Positions 51,789 to 62,227 of a stretch of DNA of 64,000 bases are shown one piece after another (position 1 is the first letter of the stretch; every line of letters starts with the position of its first letter). The position numbers were made by a program, and so were the translations under genes. The stretch spans positions 1 through 64,000 of the forward strand of contig NZ_JAPYKK010000018.1 in assembly GCF_029623395.1 (NCBI RefSeq), written 5' to 3'. Below the pieces are notes generated by a model. The model was not told the origin of the DNA. It was given only the letters and a program-made list of their open reading frames with translations, and made no database searches. Source of the stretch: Sphingomonas echinoides (GTDB lineage Bacteria > Pseudomonadota > Alphaproteobacteria > Sphingomonadales > Sphingomonadaceae).

Positions 51789-53030
51789 TTAACCCCTGCT
51801 TCCCAGCACCCCCATCGCCTCCCGCGCCGCGCGCACGCCGCTATCGTGCGCGCCGTGCGCGGTGCTGAAGTCGGTCGGGTTGGTCGCTTCACCCGCGAAG
51901 AAGATGCGCTCGCCATAAGATTGCGCCAGCAACCCCCGCGCCGCGGTATGTCCCGGCAAAGCGCAACTATACCCGCCGCCGATCCGAACGTCCGCACTCC
52001 ACCCCGAAGCCGCCAGCGGGCGCAACATTCGCCGCACATCCGACCCGAACAGCGCAACCAGATCGTCGATCACTTGCGCAAACGCCGCGTCCATACCCTC
52101 CGCTTCGGCAATTCGCGCGCCGTCGCCGCCAAGGAAGGATTCGATGAGCGGCCAACCCAATGGCCGAATATAATGCGACCCGCTCGTAGGATTGCCCGGC
52201 CGTCCCAGCACCTGCGTCTCGTCCTCGAACGGCCCTTTGCCGGAGATGGCAAGGAACAGCTTCTCGTTGCGCCCGAGCGGCAAAGACGCAGCCGCCTCGC
52301 GCCACGGATCGAGCGCGGCAGGGAGGGCGATCGTCTCGCCCGCCAGCACCGCGGTGGAAACGGTCAGGATCACCGCCCGCGCCGAAATGTCCCCCGAAGG
52401 CGTCGTAAGCGTGACGTCGTCCGCCGTCAGCGCGATGCGCTCCACTGGCATCGACAGGAAAACCGCAAACCCCTCGGGCAAACTATCCGTAACCAGCGTG
52501 CCGTACCCGTCAGGCAGCCGCCAATTGCAGTCGCTCGCGGCGGCGTCATACGCCAGATAGTCCGCGACCGAGATCCGCTCCGGTCCGACCCCGCTGATGA
52601 AGCCGGTCATCGCAGCAATGTGACCGTTCCACGCGCAGTCCGGTAGCAAAGCATCCGAAGCACGGTCGCTCGGTTGCGGCGATGCTTCCATCCGCAAATT
52701 CCACGCCTCGAACGCGGCCCGCGCCGCGCGTTGATCCGCAGGCGCAAAGCCGAGGTCGTGGAACTGCTGCCCCCAGGCAGGCGTGCGGCGGTCGATCGCA
52801 ACCCCCGCTTCCTCAGCAATCGCGGTCCACGCATTGCGCTCGCCCGAATGCAGCCACCCACACCCAAGATCGAGCGCGTTCCCACCATGCGGCTCACTAT
52901 GCGCACGCCCGCCAAGGCGCGGTCCCGCCTCGAGTAGGACCGCACTCAGCCCGGAACCGGCGAGCGTGCGGGCGGCAGCGATCCCCGCCGCGCCGCCGCC
53001 CACGATGACCACGTCACACACGCTTGCCAT
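51789..53030 (-). CDS. Flavin amine-oxidase family protein
   Basis: A 413-residue FAD-dependent oxidoreductase. The Rossmann dinucleotide-binding motif is CDVVIVGGGAAGIAAARTLAG, followed by LLEAGPRLGGRAHS, the signature of monoamine oxidase-like enzymes. The C-terminal FAD site is RIFFAGEATNPTDFSTAHGAHDSGVRAA. Substrate unknown; a polyamine, amine or amino acid oxidase is likely. It lies 17 bp downstream of the aldehyde oxidoreductase genes on the same strand and may be cotranscribed with them. Confidence 0.88.
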   Translation of the reverse strand: MASVCDVVIVGGGAAGIAAARTLAGSGLSAVLLEAGPRLGGRAHSEPHGGNALDLGCGWLHSGERNAWTAIAEEAGVAIDRRTPAWGQQFHDLGFAPADQRAARAAFEAWNLRMEASPQPSDRASDALLPDCAWNGHIAAMTGFISGVGPERISVADYLAYDAAASDCNWRLPDGYGTLVTDSLPEGFAVFLSMPVERIALTADDVTLTTPSGDISARAVILTVSTAVLAGETIALPAALDPWREAAASLPLGRNEKLFLAISGKGPFEDETQVLGRPGNPTSGSHYIRPLGWPLIESFLGGDGARIAEAEGMDAAFAQVIDDLVALFGSDVRRMLRPLAASGWSADVRIGGGYSCALPGHTAARGLLAQSYGERIFFAGEATNPTDFSTAHGAHDSGVRAAREAMGVLGSRG

Positions 53031-53047
53031 CCGCCGATCGTCCGCCG

Positions 53048-55267
53048 TCAGGCGACCGGCGGCATCTTGTCGAGCATCTTGTCGAGCGTGACAGGATAGT
53101 CGCGGATGCGGATGCCGGTCGCGTTATACGCCGCGTTCGCAATCGCCGCGCCGACGCCGCACAGCCCGAGCTCGCCCACGCCCTTCGCCTTCATCGGCGA
53201 TGTGGTCGGGTCGGTTTCCTCGAGGAAGATCACTTCCTGATACGGAATGTCGGCATGCACCGGCACTTCATATTGCGCGAGGTCGTGGTTGACGAAGAAG
53301 CCGAAGCGCTTGTCGACCGCGAGTTCCTCCATCAGCGCCGAGCCCACACCCATGGTCATAGCGCCGATCACCTGGCTGCGCGCGGACTTGGGGTTGAGGA
53401 TGCGGCCCGCCGCACACACCGCGAGCATCCGGCGAATGCGGACCTCGCCCGTGTACATGTCGACGCCCACTTCGACGAAATGCCCCGCGAAGGTCGACTG
53501 CTGATACGTCTTGGCCAGATCGCCATAGTCGATCGTGTCCTCGGCGGTCAGCCCGGCGTCACCCGCCGCTTCGGCGAGCGCAACGCTGCGGTTGCCCGAG
53601 CGCACCTTGCCGTCGGCGAATTCGACGTCACCCGAGTTAAACCCGAGCTTCTGCGCAACCGCTTCGCGCAGCTTGACGCAGGCGGCATAGACACCCGCGG
53701 TCGAGCTGTTCGCGCCCCACTGGCCGCCAGACCCCGAGGACACCGGCGAATCCGAATCGCCGAGCCGGACCACGACGCGGTCCATATCGACCCCCATCAT
53801 CTCCGCCGCGGTCTGCGCGATGATCGTGTAGGAGCCGGTGCCGATATCGGTCATGTCGGTGTAAACCGTGACGATCCCCTTGCGATCGATCGAGACCTTC
53901 GCGCCGGACTTCATGTTCATGTTGTTGCGGAAGCCCGCAGCTACGCCCATGCCGATCAGCCATTTCCCGTCGCGCACCTGCGCGGGCTTGGCGTTGCGCT
54001 TGTCCCAGCCGAAGGCTTTCGCGCCGTCCTGCAACGCCTTGATCAGCTGCCGCTGCGAGAAGCGCCGCTCGGGCTTCTCAGGGTCGACCTGCGTATCGTT
54101 GGCGATGCGGAACGCGATCGGGTCCATGCCGAGCTTCTCGGCCATTTCGTCCATCGCGATCTCGAGCGCCATCAGGCCCGGTGCCTCGCCCGGCGCGCGC
54201 ATCGCATTGCCCTCGGGCAAGTCGAGCACCGCAAGCCGCATCGACGTCATCCGGTTCGCGCCCGCATACAGCAGCTTGGTCTGCGAGACCGCGGTCTCGG
54301 GGCCGCCACCGGGGAGATCGCCCGACCCGCTCTCATGCGCAATCGCGGTGATCTTGCCGCTGCGATCGGTGCCGATGCGGATTCGCTGCGTCGTGGCCGG
54401 ACGATGCGTCGTGTTGTTGAACATCATCGGCCGCGCCAAGGCGACCTTGACCGGACGTCCCGCCGCGCGTGCGCCGAGCGCGGCCATGATCGCATCGGTA
54501 CGGACGAACAGCTTGCCGCCGAACCCGCCGCCGACATAGGGCGAGATCAGCCGGACGTTCTCCTTGGGGATGCCGAGCGTCTTGGCGACGTCGCCCTTGC
54601 CCCAGGCGATCATCTGGTTCGACGTCCACACCGTCAGCTTGTCGCCGTCCCAGCGCGCGAGCGACGCATGCGGCTCCATCATCGCATGGCTGTGATCCGG
54701 CGTGGTGTAGCGTGCGTCGAGCTTGACCGCCGCCTTGGCGAACGCACCCTCGAAATCGCCGACGCGGTCGACCGGCGGCGCCTTGCTGCCTTCGCCGCTG
54801 TCGGCCCCCTTGAGCGGCGCGGTCTTGAGCGCCTCGTCGAGGTCGAACCGACCCTTGCCGCGCTCATAGTCCACCCGAACGAGGTTGGCCGCCGCGCGCG
54901 CCTGCTCGAACGTCTCGGCGACGACGATCGCGATCGCCTGGTGGTAATGCTGGATCTCGGGCCCGCCGAGCAGCATCGCGGTGTTGAAATCTCCCTTGGT
55001 CAGCTTGCCCGCTTCGGCAGCGGTGACGATGGTGATGACACCGGGCGCGGCCTTCGCCTCCGCCAGATGCATCGCGCCGATCCGCCCCTTGGCGATCGCC
55101 GCGTGGACGATGTAGCCGTAAGCCGGGTTGGCGACGACGTCATGCCGTTCATAGGCATAAGGCGCGGTGCCGGTGGTCTTGAACTTGCCGTCGATGCGGT
55201 CGTGCGGCTTGCCGACGACCTTGCCCTGGTCGATCGGATTCTGGCCTGCGGGGGTCGTGAACTTCAT
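53048..55267 (-). CDS. paoC: Molybdenum-binding subunit of periplasmic aldehyde oxidoreductase (PaoC-like)
   Basis: A 739-residue large subunit of the xanthine dehydrogenase family. It holds the molybdenum cofactor: [56 protein letters not shown] and the catalytic Glu in [18 protein letters not shown]. The start MKFTTP overlaps the end of the FAD subunit gene as ATGA. Three-gene order paoA-paoB-paoC matches the E. coli PaoABC oxidase, which oxidises aromatic aldehydes; the chaperone gene paoD is not in the window. Confidence 0.88.
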   Translation of the reverse strand: MKFTTPAGQNPIDQGKVVGKPHDRIDGKFKTTGTAPYAYERHDVVANPAYGYIVHAAIAKGRIGAMHLAEAKAAPGVITIVTAAEAGKLTKGDFNTAMLLGGPEIQHYHQAIAIVVAETFEQARAAANLVRVDYERGKGRFDLDEALKTAPLKGADSGEGSKAPPVDRVGDFEGAFAKAAVKLDARYTTPDHSHAMMEPHASLARWDGDKLTVWTSNQMIAWGKGDVAKTLGIPKENVRLISPYVGGGFGGKLFVRTDAIMAALGARAAGRPVKVALARPMMFNNTTHRPATTQRIRIGTDRSGKITAIAHESGSGDLPGGGPETAVSQTKLLYAGANRMTSMRLAVLDLPEGNAMRAPGEAPGLMALEIAMDEMAEKLGMDPIAFRIANDTQVDPEKPERRFSQRQLIKALQDGAKAFGWDKRNAKPAQVRDGKWLIGMGVAAGFRNNMNMKSGAKVSIDRKGIVTVYTDMTDIGTGSYTIIAQTAAEMMGVDMDRVVVRLGDSDSPVSSGSGGQWGANSSTAGVYAACVKLREAVAQKLGFNSGDVEFADGKVRSGNRSVALAEAAGDAGLTAEDTIDYGDLAKTYQQSTFAGHFVEVGVDMYTGEVRIRRMLAVCAAGRILNPKSARSQVIGAMTMGVGSALMEELAVDKRFGFFVNHDLAQYEVPVHADIPYQEVIFLEETDPTTSPMKAKGVGELGLCGVGAAIANAAYNATGIRIRDYPVTLDKMLDKMPPVA

Positions 55268-56214
55268 GCGCGTGTCTCCGCCAGCACCGCGGCGAGCGTA
55301 CGCTCGACCAGCGGGACCTTGAATGCATTGTCTTCGGTCGGCCGTGCGCCTGCCAGCAGCGGAGCGACCACTGCCTTGGAGCCATTGCGCAATTGCGCAT
55401 CGGCGGCGTCGACTCGCCACGGACGCGGCGCAATCCCGCCGATCGCGACCCGACCGCTGCCGTCCGGCTGGACGATCGCCGCGACCGAGACGAGCGCATA
55501 CGCATACGACGCGCGGTCACGCACCTTGCGATAGGTATGCGTCCCGCCGAGCGGCTTGGGCAAGGTCACCGCAGTGATCAGCTCGCCGCGCTGCAAGGCG
55601 TTCTCGACATGCGGCGTCGTGCCGGGCAGCTTGTGGAAGTCGGCGATCGGGATCGTTCGCGACTGACCGGTCGGGTTGATCGTCTCGATCTGCGCATCGA
55701 GCAGCCGCATTGCGACCGCCATGTCGCCGGGATAGGTCGCGATGCACGCATCGCTCGTCCCGATGATGCCGAGCTGGCGGCTGTAACCACCGAGCGCTGC
55801 GCAGCCCGAGCCCGGCTTGCGCTTGTTGCACGCCTGGTTGGTGTCGTAGAAATACGGGCAGCGCGTCCGCTGGAGCAGATTGCCCGCGGTCGTCGCCTTG
55901 TTGCGCAACTGGCCCGAGGCCCCCGCGACGATCGCGCGGCTGAGCACGCCATAATCGCGACGCACGCGCGCATCGGAGGCAAGCGCGGTGTTCGACACGA
56001 ACGCACCCACGCGCAGACCACCATCCTGCGTCGGCTCAATCTTGTCGAGCTTTAGCTCCTGCACGTCGATCAGATGCGTCGGCGTCTCGATCTCGAGCTT
56101 CATCAGGTCGAGCAAATTGGTCCCGCCCGCGATGAACTTCGCGCCAGGGGTGCGCGCGACCGCAGCCGCAGCAGCGGCGGGGGAGGAGGCGCGTTCGTAA
56201 GTAAAGGGCTTCAT
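55264..56214 (-). CDS. paoB: FAD-binding subunit of periplasmic aldehyde oxidoreductase (PaoB-like)
   Basis: A 316-residue CO-dehydrogenase-type flavoprotein. The FAD-binding motif is [21 protein letters not shown] and later [12 protein letters not shown]. Cysteines in [15 protein letters not shown] and GSGCAALGG match the extra [4Fe-4S] cluster of PaoB-type subunits, absent from most xanthine dehydrogenase FAD subunits. It overlaps both neighbours by 4 bp. Confidence 0.9.
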   Translation of the reverse strand: MKPFTYERASSPAAAAAAVARTPGAKFIAGGTNLLDLMKLEIETPTHLIDVQELKLDKIEPTQDGGLRVGAFVSNTALASDARVRRDYGVLSRAIVAGASGQLRNKATTAGNLLQRTRCPYFYDTNQACNKRKPGSGCAALGGYSRQLGIIGTSDACIATYPGDMAVAMRLLDAQIETINPTGQSRTIPIADFHKLPGTTPHVENALQRGELITAVTLPKPLGGTHTYRKVRDRASYAYALVSVAAIVQPDGSGRVAIGGIAPRPWRVDAADAQLRNGSKAVVAPLLAGARPTEDNAFKVPLVERTLAAVLAETRA

Positions 56215-56849
56215 GCGCGCGTCTCCGCAACTTCGGTCATCGCTTCGAGGATGTTCGAATAGGCACCGCAACGGCAGATGTTGCCGCTCATCCGCTCGCG
56301 CATTTCTGCGTTCGAGATCGGCGTCTTGGCGTTGAGGTCGCCGGTCACATGGCTGGGAACGCCCGCGCGGATTTCCTCGATCACCGCAACCGCCGAGCAG
56401 ATCTGGCCGGGCGTGCAGTAACCGCACTGATAGCCGTCATGCTTGATGAAGGCCGCCTGCATCGGGTGCAGCTTGTCGGGGGTGCCGAGACCCTCGATCG
56501 TCGTGATCTTGTCGCCCTGATGCATGACTGCGAGGCTGAGGCACGAATTGATGCGCTTGCCATCGACCATCACGGTGCAGGCACCGCACTGGCCGTGATC
56601 GCAACCCTTCTTGGTGCCGATCAGGTGCAGATGCTCACGCAACGCATCGAGCAGCGTCGTGCGAGTGTCGAGTTCCATCGCCTCACGCTTGCCATTGACG
56701 GTCATTTCAACCTTGGCGAGTGTCGGCTTCAGTCCGGACCGTGTCGCGGTCTGCGCGTCTGCGAGGGGAACGTGCGTCGCCGCCACTGCCGCAGCGCCGC
56801 CGGCAAGAATACCCCTGCGCGAAATCTCAGGTGATCCGCTATCCTTCAT
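56211..56849 (-). CDS. paoA: [2Fe-2S] subunit of periplasmic aldehyde oxidoreductase (PaoA-like), Tat-exported
   Basis: A 212-residue subunit with a twin-arginine signal ([23 protein letters not shown]) and two [2Fe-2S] clusters: [13 protein letters not shown] with Cys in INSCLSLAV, then [13 protein letters not shown] and [11 protein letters not shown]. PaoB and PaoC have no signal, so the folded trimer is probably exported with PaoA as carrier, as in E. coli. GGAG lies ahead of the ATG at 56849. The 237-bp space upstream to the TetR gene must hold the promoter; no clear box was found. Confidence 0.92.
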   Translation of the reverse strand: MKDSGSPEISRRGILAGGAAAVAATHVPLADAQTATRSGLKPTLAKVEMTVNGKREAMELDTRTTLLDALREHLHLIGTKKGCDHGQCGACTVMVDGKRINSCLSLAVMHQGDKITTIEGLGTPDKLHPMQAAFIKHDGYQCGYCTPGQICSAVAVIEEIRAGVPSHVTGDLNAKTPISNAEMRERMSGNICRCGAYSNILEAMTEVAETRA

Positions 56850-57086
56850 TGCAACGCTCCGTCCCTGCACCGAAACCAATGTTACGGTGGCTGATGATAT
56901 CTAATTTGAGCCAATCCTCTAGGGATGGCGGAATAAATTGAAAAAATCTCGGACGCCGCATGGGCGCAGTGTTCCGAATGGCAGAACGTCACGACGCCGA
57001 TCCGCGTTCCTCAACCTGTAACAAATCGTCTCGATCACGGATATCGACGGATACGATCGGTATCTCGCCAGCCCTGATGCGCCGCG

Positions 57087-57734
57087 TCAAATGTCCGCGG
57101 CAATGATCTTGCTGAGCTCGGCATCGATCAAGTCGCCGACATATTTTGAGAGCCGCTCGTAATCCAGCTGCGGATCGGAGATCTTGCGCAACCACACGCC
57201 GTGCCCGACCGCCATGATGAAGTCTGCCAGCTGTCGACGGCGTTGTGCCTTGGCGTTGCCGGGTGCCAGAAAATCGAGCGCGGTCAGGATACTGTCGCGT
57301 ACGCGTTTGTCGATTCCGCGGACGATATCTGAGACGCGCGGGTTGCGCGTTGCCTCTGAAATCGTCTCCGCGATCAGAGCACAATCTTCTTCCAGTTCAG
57401 GATCGTCTTCCATGAAGCGTTCGATCCAACGACGGACCATTGCAACATCCCGCGCAGCAACGGCAGCGTTGAGGGCGCGATGATCGAGAAAGGCGATCAC
57501 GTCGGCTTCGACCAGCTCGGCGACGATCTCCTCCTTGTTGGCGAAGTCACGGTACAGCTGGCCAACCTTGACCCCCGAGTCGTACGCGATCTGCGCTACA
57601 CCGGTGCCGTGAAAACCGTGTTTTGTGAAGAGAATTCGCGCCGCAGACAAGATTCGTTCTCTCCGCTCATTCGCTTTGGAAGCCCGACTTTCCAGCGGCT
57701 TGACGTGGTGCAGTGCTTCATTGGGCATACTCAT
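57087..57734 (-). CDS. TetR/AcrR family transcriptional regulator
   Basis: A 215-residue repressor-type protein. The helix-turn-helix region is about residues 22-66: RRERILSAARILFTKHGFHG, then VAQIAYDSGVKVGQLYRDFANKEEIV. The ligand domain is unlike any I can name. It is divergent from an RND efflux operon, with about 96 bp between starts and a large palindrome near the efflux promoter, so local repression of efflux is likely. It could also act on the pao genes downstream. AAGGAT precedes the ATG. Confidence 0.88.
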   Translation of the reverse strand: MSMPNEALHHVKPLESRASKANERRERILSAARILFTKHGFHGTGVAQIAYDSGVKVGQLYRDFANKEEIVAELVEADVIAFLDHRALNAAVAARDVAMVRRWIERFMEDDPELEEDCALIAETISEATRNPRVSDIVRGIDKRVRDSILTALDFLAPGNAKAQRRRQLADFIMAVGHGVWLRKISDPQLDYERLSKYVGDLIDAELSKIIAADI

Positions 57735-57789
57735 CGTATCCTTAGAGCTTGTTTTCCGCGATTTTGGTAGGTAGGCGCCGCGCTTGAAA

Positions 57790-57811
57790 TGTGAGTGATC
57801 GATCGCTCACA
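57790..57811. promoter_or_regulatory. Palindromic operator upstream of the efflux operon
   Basis: A 22-bp palindrome with one mismatched pair: half-sites TGTGAG and CTCACA around a GATCGATC core. It starts directly after TTGAAA (57784-57789), a possible -35 of the efflux operon, and ends at a CACACT-like -10. It is about 20 bp ahead of the GTG start of the adaptor gene. It fits a TetR-family operator that covers the promoter. Confidence 0.7.
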
Positions 57812-57830
57812 CTTAGACATTGGAAGCAGC

Positions 57831-59015
57831 GTGCGCAAATCCTCCTCCTTGATGGTGATCACCGCGGTTCTCCTGGCGGGGTGCAGCAGCGGTAAGCAAC
57901 AACAGCAACCAGCACCCCAAACGCCGCAAGTCGGTTTTGTTACCCTTTCGCCGCAATCAGTCACGCTCAGCACCGAACTCGCTGCACGCACCGCCGCCTA
58001 CGAAACGTCGGAAGTGCGCCCACAGGTCAACGGGTTGATTACCGCCAGGCTGTTCCAGGAAGGGGACGAGGTCCGCGCGGGCCAGCCATTGTATCGGATC
58101 GACCCGCAGCCGTACCAGGCACAGGTTGCTAGCGCCCGGGCTGCGCTTGCAAGAGCGAAGGCCGCGATCGCATCGAACGACGCGCTGGCGCGACGGTACG
58201 GCGAACTCGTCAAGATCAACGCGATCGCACGGCAGGATTACGACAACGCCATCACCACGGCGCAGCAAGCGCGCGCCGACGTTGCTGCGCAGGAAGCCGC
58301 GCTCCGGACAGCAACGATCGATCTTGGTCGGACGACGGTCAAGGCACCGATCTCGGGCCGGATCGGGCGGTCGGCGGTGACGACGGGCGGCCTAGTTACT
58401 GCGTCTCAGGCAACCGCGCTGAGCACCATTCAGCGGCTCGATCCGATTTATGTCGATATCACGCAGTCGAGTGTCGATCAGTTGCGGCTTCGTAAGCAAT
58501 TGTTGGCAGGCAATCTCTCGCGAGGTGCCAACGCCGCGCGGATCCGGCTGAAGCTTGAGGACGGCACGCTGTATCCGGTCGAGGGCGTGGTCAAGTTCGC
58601 GGACGTGACGGTCGATCCGGCGACGGGTAGCCAAACGATTCGCGCGCAATTTGCCAATCCCAACCGGTTGTTGCTGCCTGGCATGTACGTCACCGCACAG
58701 TTCGTCGAAGGCACCCGGGACAATACCCTGCTCGTGCCGCAACGCGCGGTAAGCCGTGACGAAAAGGGCAATCCGATCGTGATGTTTGTTGGGCCCGGCA
58801 ATAAGATCCAGCCCAGAGTTCTTACCGCGCCGCGTACGATCGGCGACAATTGGATGGTTACTGCCGGACTTGCTCCGGGTGACCGCGTGATTGTCGAGGG
58901 GGCGCAGAATCTGCAACCGGGAACGCCGGTCAATCCCGTCCGCTGGACCGACAAGGCGGGCAAGCCCTCTGCGCAGCAACCCGCCAACGCTCCGGCCGCC
59001 GGCAAGGGACAATAA
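57831..59015 (+). CDS. RND efflux periplasmic adaptor (membrane fusion protein), lipoprotein
   Basis: Links the inner-membrane pump to the outer-membrane channel. The start is GTG at 57831, giving a 394-residue lipoprotein: signal [14 protein letters not shown] with lipidated C18. The rest shows [22 protein letters not shown], a helical hairpin around residues 100-165, the lipoyl half [20 protein letters not shown] and the beta-barrel and membrane-proximal domain [15 protein letters not shown] and [18 protein letters not shown]. An ATG 36 bases upstream would put charged residues before the signal and is less likely. GGAAG serves as ribosome binding site. Confidence 0.92.
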   Translation: MRKSSSLMVITAVLLAGCSSGKQQQQPAPQTPQVGFVTLSPQSVTLSTELAARTAAYETSEVRPQVNGLITARLFQEGDEVRAGQPLYRIDPQPYQAQVASARAALARAKAAIASNDALARRYGELVKINAIARQDYDNAITTAQQARADVAAQEAALRTATIDLGRTTVKAPISGRIGRSAVTTGGLVTASQATALSTIQRLDPIYVDITQSSVDQLRLRKQLLAGNLSRGANAARIRLKLEDGTLYPVEGVVKFADVTVDPATGSQTIRAQFANPNRLLLPGMYVTAQFVEGTRDNTLLVPQRAVSRDEKGNPIVMFVGPGNKIQPRVLTAPRTIGDNWMVTAGLAPGDRVIVEGAQNLQPGTPVNPVRWTDKAGKPSAQQPANAPAAGKGQ

Positions 59016-59020
59016 CGCTC

Positions 59021-62000
59021 ATGTCCCGCTTTTTCATCGAACGCCCCATCTTTGCGTGGGTCATCGCGATTATCCTGATGGTCGGTGGCCTTATCGCCAT
59101 CCGCAGCTTGCCGATCGCGCAATTTCCCTCGATCGCGCCACCTTCGGTCAGCATCACCGCAACGTATCCGGGTGCGGACGCCCAAACGCTCGAGAATACG
59201 ACGACGCAGATCATCGAGCAGCAGATGAAGGGAATCGATAACCTTCGCTACTTCTCGTCCTCGTCCAGTTCCGCGGGCAACGTTCAGATCACGCTGACCT
59301 TCGAGCAGGGAACCAACCCCGACATCGCGCAGGTCCAGGTCCAGAACAAACTGCAAGCCGCAACGCCGTTGCTACCGCAGGAAGTCCAGCAGCAGGGCAT
59401 TCAAGTCGCCAAGGCGACCTCGAACTTCCTCGTGATCATGGGGATCTACTCGGAGGACGAACGGCACAGCGGGTCGGATCTCGCCGATCTGCTCGCGTCC
59501 AAGGTTCAGGATCCGCTGAGCCGCATCAACGGTGTCGGCGACACCCAGCTGTTCGGCGCGCAATATGCCATGCGCATCTGGATCGATCCGCTCAAGCTCA
59601 ACGGTTATCAGCTCACGGTTTCAGACGTCAGTGCAGCACTTCGGGCGCAGAACGCGCAGGTTTCCGCCGGTCAGCTCGGCGCGCAGCCTGCGCCGGCAAG
59701 CCAGATGCTCAACGCGACGGTGTCGATCCAGTCGCGCCTCAACACGCCGGAGCAATTTGGCAATATCCGTCTGAAGACCGATGCCAGCGGCGCCGTGGTC
59801 CGCCTGCGTGATGTCGCCCGGGTCGAACTGGGTGCGGCGGATTACGGGTTTAACTCGCTTTACAACGGCAAACCTGCCGCCGGGATCGGTATCAAGCTCG
59901 CGCCGGGCGCGAATGCGCTTGCCACGGTTGATGCGGTCAAGGCGCGGATCTCCGAGATGTCGAAGACGTTCCCGTCCGACGTCAAGGTCATCTACCCGTA
60001 CGATTCCACGCCGTTCGTCCGCCTGTCGATCGAACAGGTCGTGCATACCCTGATCGAGGCAGTCGTCCTCGTGTTCCTCGTCATGTACCTGTTCCTCCAG
60101 AACTGGCGCGCAACGCTGATCCCAACGATCGCGGTGCCGGTCGTGTTGCTGGGCACGTTCGCGGTGCTCGCGGTTGCGGGCTACTCGATCAATACGCTGA
60201 CCTTGTTCGGCATGGTGCTGGCGATCGGTCTGCTCGTCGATGACGCGATCGTCGTCGTCGAGAACGTCGAACGTCTTATCATCACCGAGCACCTTTCCCC
60301 GCGCGAAGCGGCTCGGAAATCGATGGACGAGATCAGCAGCGCGCTGGTCGGTATCGGGCTTGTCCTGTCCGCGGTGTTCCTGCCGATGGCGTTCTTTGGC
60401 GGCTCCACAGGCGTCATCTATCGCCAGTTCTCGATCACGATCGTCTCGGCGATGGCCTTGTCGGTGCTGGTCGCGCTCGTCCTGACGCCAGCCTTGTGCG
60501 CCACGATCCTAAAGCCGCACGATCCCGACAAGGCGGAAGGCAAGGGCCCGCTGTCGCGCTTCTTCCGCTGGTTCAACCGGACGTTCGATCGCGGCACTGC
60601 GAAGTATGAGAAGGGCGTGCGTAGTACCGCGCACCGCTGGGGCCGGTCGATGATCGCGTTCCTGCTGATCGCAGGCGTCATGGTCTTCCTGTTCGTCCGT
60701 CTGCCAACCGGCTTCCTTCCCGATGAGGATCAGGGCACCGTGATTGCGCTGGTGCAGGGGCCTTCGGGCGCCACAACCGCGCGGACCGATGCCGGGCTCG
60801 CCGAAGTCCGCGACCATTTCCTGACCAAGGAGAAGGCGAACGTCGAAGGCGTGTTCACGATCAGCGGGTTCAGTTTCGCTGGGCAGGGCCAGAATGCCGG
60901 TCTTGCGTTCGTTCCACTCAAAAAGTGGGAGGACCGTTCGGGTGCCGCCAACAAGGCGCAGGCGATTGCCGGACGCGCGATGGGCGCATTCTCGCAGTTC
61001 CACGATGCGATGATCTTTGCGATCGTGCCGCCCGCGGTTCAGGAATTGGGCAATGCGACCGGCTTCGATCTTCAGTTGGTCGACAAGGTTGGCATGGGGC
61101 ATGACAAGCTGTTGCAGATGCGCAACATGATGCTTGGCATGGCGATGCAGGACAAGCGCCTCGCGCAGGTCCGTCCAATGTCGCTGGAGGATGCACCGCA
61201 GCTCAAGATCGACGTCGATCAGGACAAGGCACGCGCGCTTGGGCTCGATCTTGCCGAGGTCAATCAGACGATCTCGACGGCGTGGGGCAGCCAATACGTC
61301 AACGACTTCATCGACCGTGGCCGCGTCAAGCGCGTGTTCGTCCAAGCCGATGCGGCGTTCCGCCTGAAGCCCGAAGACCTGGACAAATTCTACGTCCGCG
61401 GTGCCAATGGCGCGATGGTCCCCTACAGTGCCTTCACGACGCTGCGCTGGACTCAGGCTCCCGTCCAGCTGACCCGCTACAACGGCCAGCCAGCCATGGA
61501 ATTGCAGGGTGGCTCGGCACCGGGGCTGAGCACCGGCGCCGCGCTGGCAGCGATGCAGGAAATTCACGCCAAGCTGCCGCCCGGAACCGATCTCGAGTGG
61601 ACCGGCCTGTCGTATGAAGAAAAACTTTCGGGCGGGCAGGCGCCGTCCCTCTACGGCTTGTCACTGTTGATGGTCTTCCTGTGCCTTGCTGCGCTGTACG
61701 AAAGCTGGTCGGTGCCGATCTCGGTGCTGCTGGTTGTGCCGCTCGGCGTGGTCGGTGCTTTGTTTGCTGCGCTGCTCACCGGGCTCAACAACGACATCTA
61801 TCTGCAGGTCGGCCTGATCACCACGATTGGCGTGTCGGCGAAGAACGCGATCCTGATTGTCGAGTTCGCCGAGGAACGGATGCGCGAGGGGATGAACGCC
61901 TTCGACGCCGCAATCGCAGCGGCGAAAATCCGGTTGCGGCCGATCCTGATGACCAGTCTCGCCTTCATCTTCGGTGTGCTGCCGCTCGCGATTTCGACGG

Positions 62001-62227
62001 GCGCGGGTGCTGGTGGGCAGAATGCGATCGGTCGCGCGGTGGTCGGCGGCATGCTGACCGCGACGATCCTCGGCATCTTCTTCATCCCAATGTTCTTCGT
62101 CGTCGTCCGCGCGCTGTTCGCGGGCCGCAAGACGAAGAAGCGCGACGATCGGACGGACATCGACGGCGATCATCAAGCCGCCCCGTTCGGTCCGCCCGCA
62201 CCCAACACCGCCCCGCAGGGAGCATGA
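59021..62227 (+). CDS. RND efflux pump, AcrB/MexB-type permease
   Basis: A 1068-residue proton-driven inner-membrane pump of the HAE-1 family, with 12 transmembrane helices and two large periplasmic loops. Markers: [20 protein letters not shown] at the start, the proton relay region [19 protein letters not shown] (two Asp), [20 protein letters not shown] and the second-half [17 protein letters not shown]. It expels diverse drugs, dyes and detergents. Between the adaptor and outer membrane genes in a three-gene operon; overlaps the latter by 4 bp. Confidence 0.95.
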   Translation: MSRFFIERPIFAWVIAIILMVGGLIAIRSLPIAQFPSIAPPSVSITATYPGADAQTLENTTTQIIEQQMKGIDNLRYFSSSSSSAGNVQITLTFEQGTNPDIAQVQVQNKLQAATPLLPQEVQQQGIQVAKATSNFLVIMGIYSEDERHSGSDLADLLASKVQDPLSRINGVGDTQLFGAQYAMRIWIDPLKLNGYQLTVSDVSAALRAQNAQVSAGQLGAQPAPASQMLNATVSIQSRLNTPEQFGNIRLKTDASGAVVRLRDVARVELGAADYGFNSLYNGKPAAGIGIKLAPGANALATVDAVKARISEMSKTFPSDVKVIYPYDSTPFVRLSIEQVVHTLIEAVVLVFLVMYLFLQNWRATLIPTIAVPVVLLGTFAVLAVAGYSINTLTLFGMVLAIGLLVDDAIVVVENVERLIITEHLSPREAARKSMDEISSALVGIGLVLSAVFLPMAFFGGSTGVIYRQFSITIVSAMALSVLVALVLTPALCATILKPHDPDKAEGKGPLSRFFRWFNRTFDRGTAKYEKGVRSTAHRWGRSMIAFLLIAGVMVFLFVRLPTGFLPDEDQGTVIALVQGPSGATTARTDAGLAEVRDHFLTKEKANVEGVFTISGFSFAGQGQNAGLAFVPLKKWEDRSGAANKAQAIAGRAMGAFSQFHDAMIFAIVPPAVQELGNATGFDLQLVDKVGMGHDKLLQMRNMMLGMAMQDKRLAQVRPMSLEDAPQLKIDVDQDKARALGLDLAEVNQTISTAWGSQYVNDFIDRGRVKRVFVQADAAFRLKPEDLDKFYVRGANGAMVPYSAFTTLRWTQAPVQLTRYNGQPAMELQGGSAPGLSTGAALAAMQEIHAKLPPGTDLEWTGLSYEEKLSGGQAPSLYGLSLLMVFLCLAALYESWSVPISVLLVVPLGVVGALFAALLTGLNNDIYLQVGLITTIGVSAKNAILIVEFAEERMREGMNAFDAAIAAAKIRLRPILMTSLAFIFGVLPLAISTGAGAGGQNAIGRAVVGGMLTATILGIFFIPMFFVVVRALFAGRKTKKRDDRTDIDGDHQAAPFGPPAPNTAPQGA

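Noticed and set aside
53024..55534. Very long open frame (836 codons) on the plus strand opposite paoC
   Set aside because: It is antisense to a clear PaoC gene; its translation is Arg/His/Asp-rich without any family motif. Long antisense frames are expected in high-GC DNA.
57000..57075. Imperfect GATA...TATC inverted sequence downstream of the TetR gene as a pao operator
   Set aside because: The arms match in only a few bases with an interrupted stem, and the position is 150-220 bp from paoA; not distinguishable from chance.
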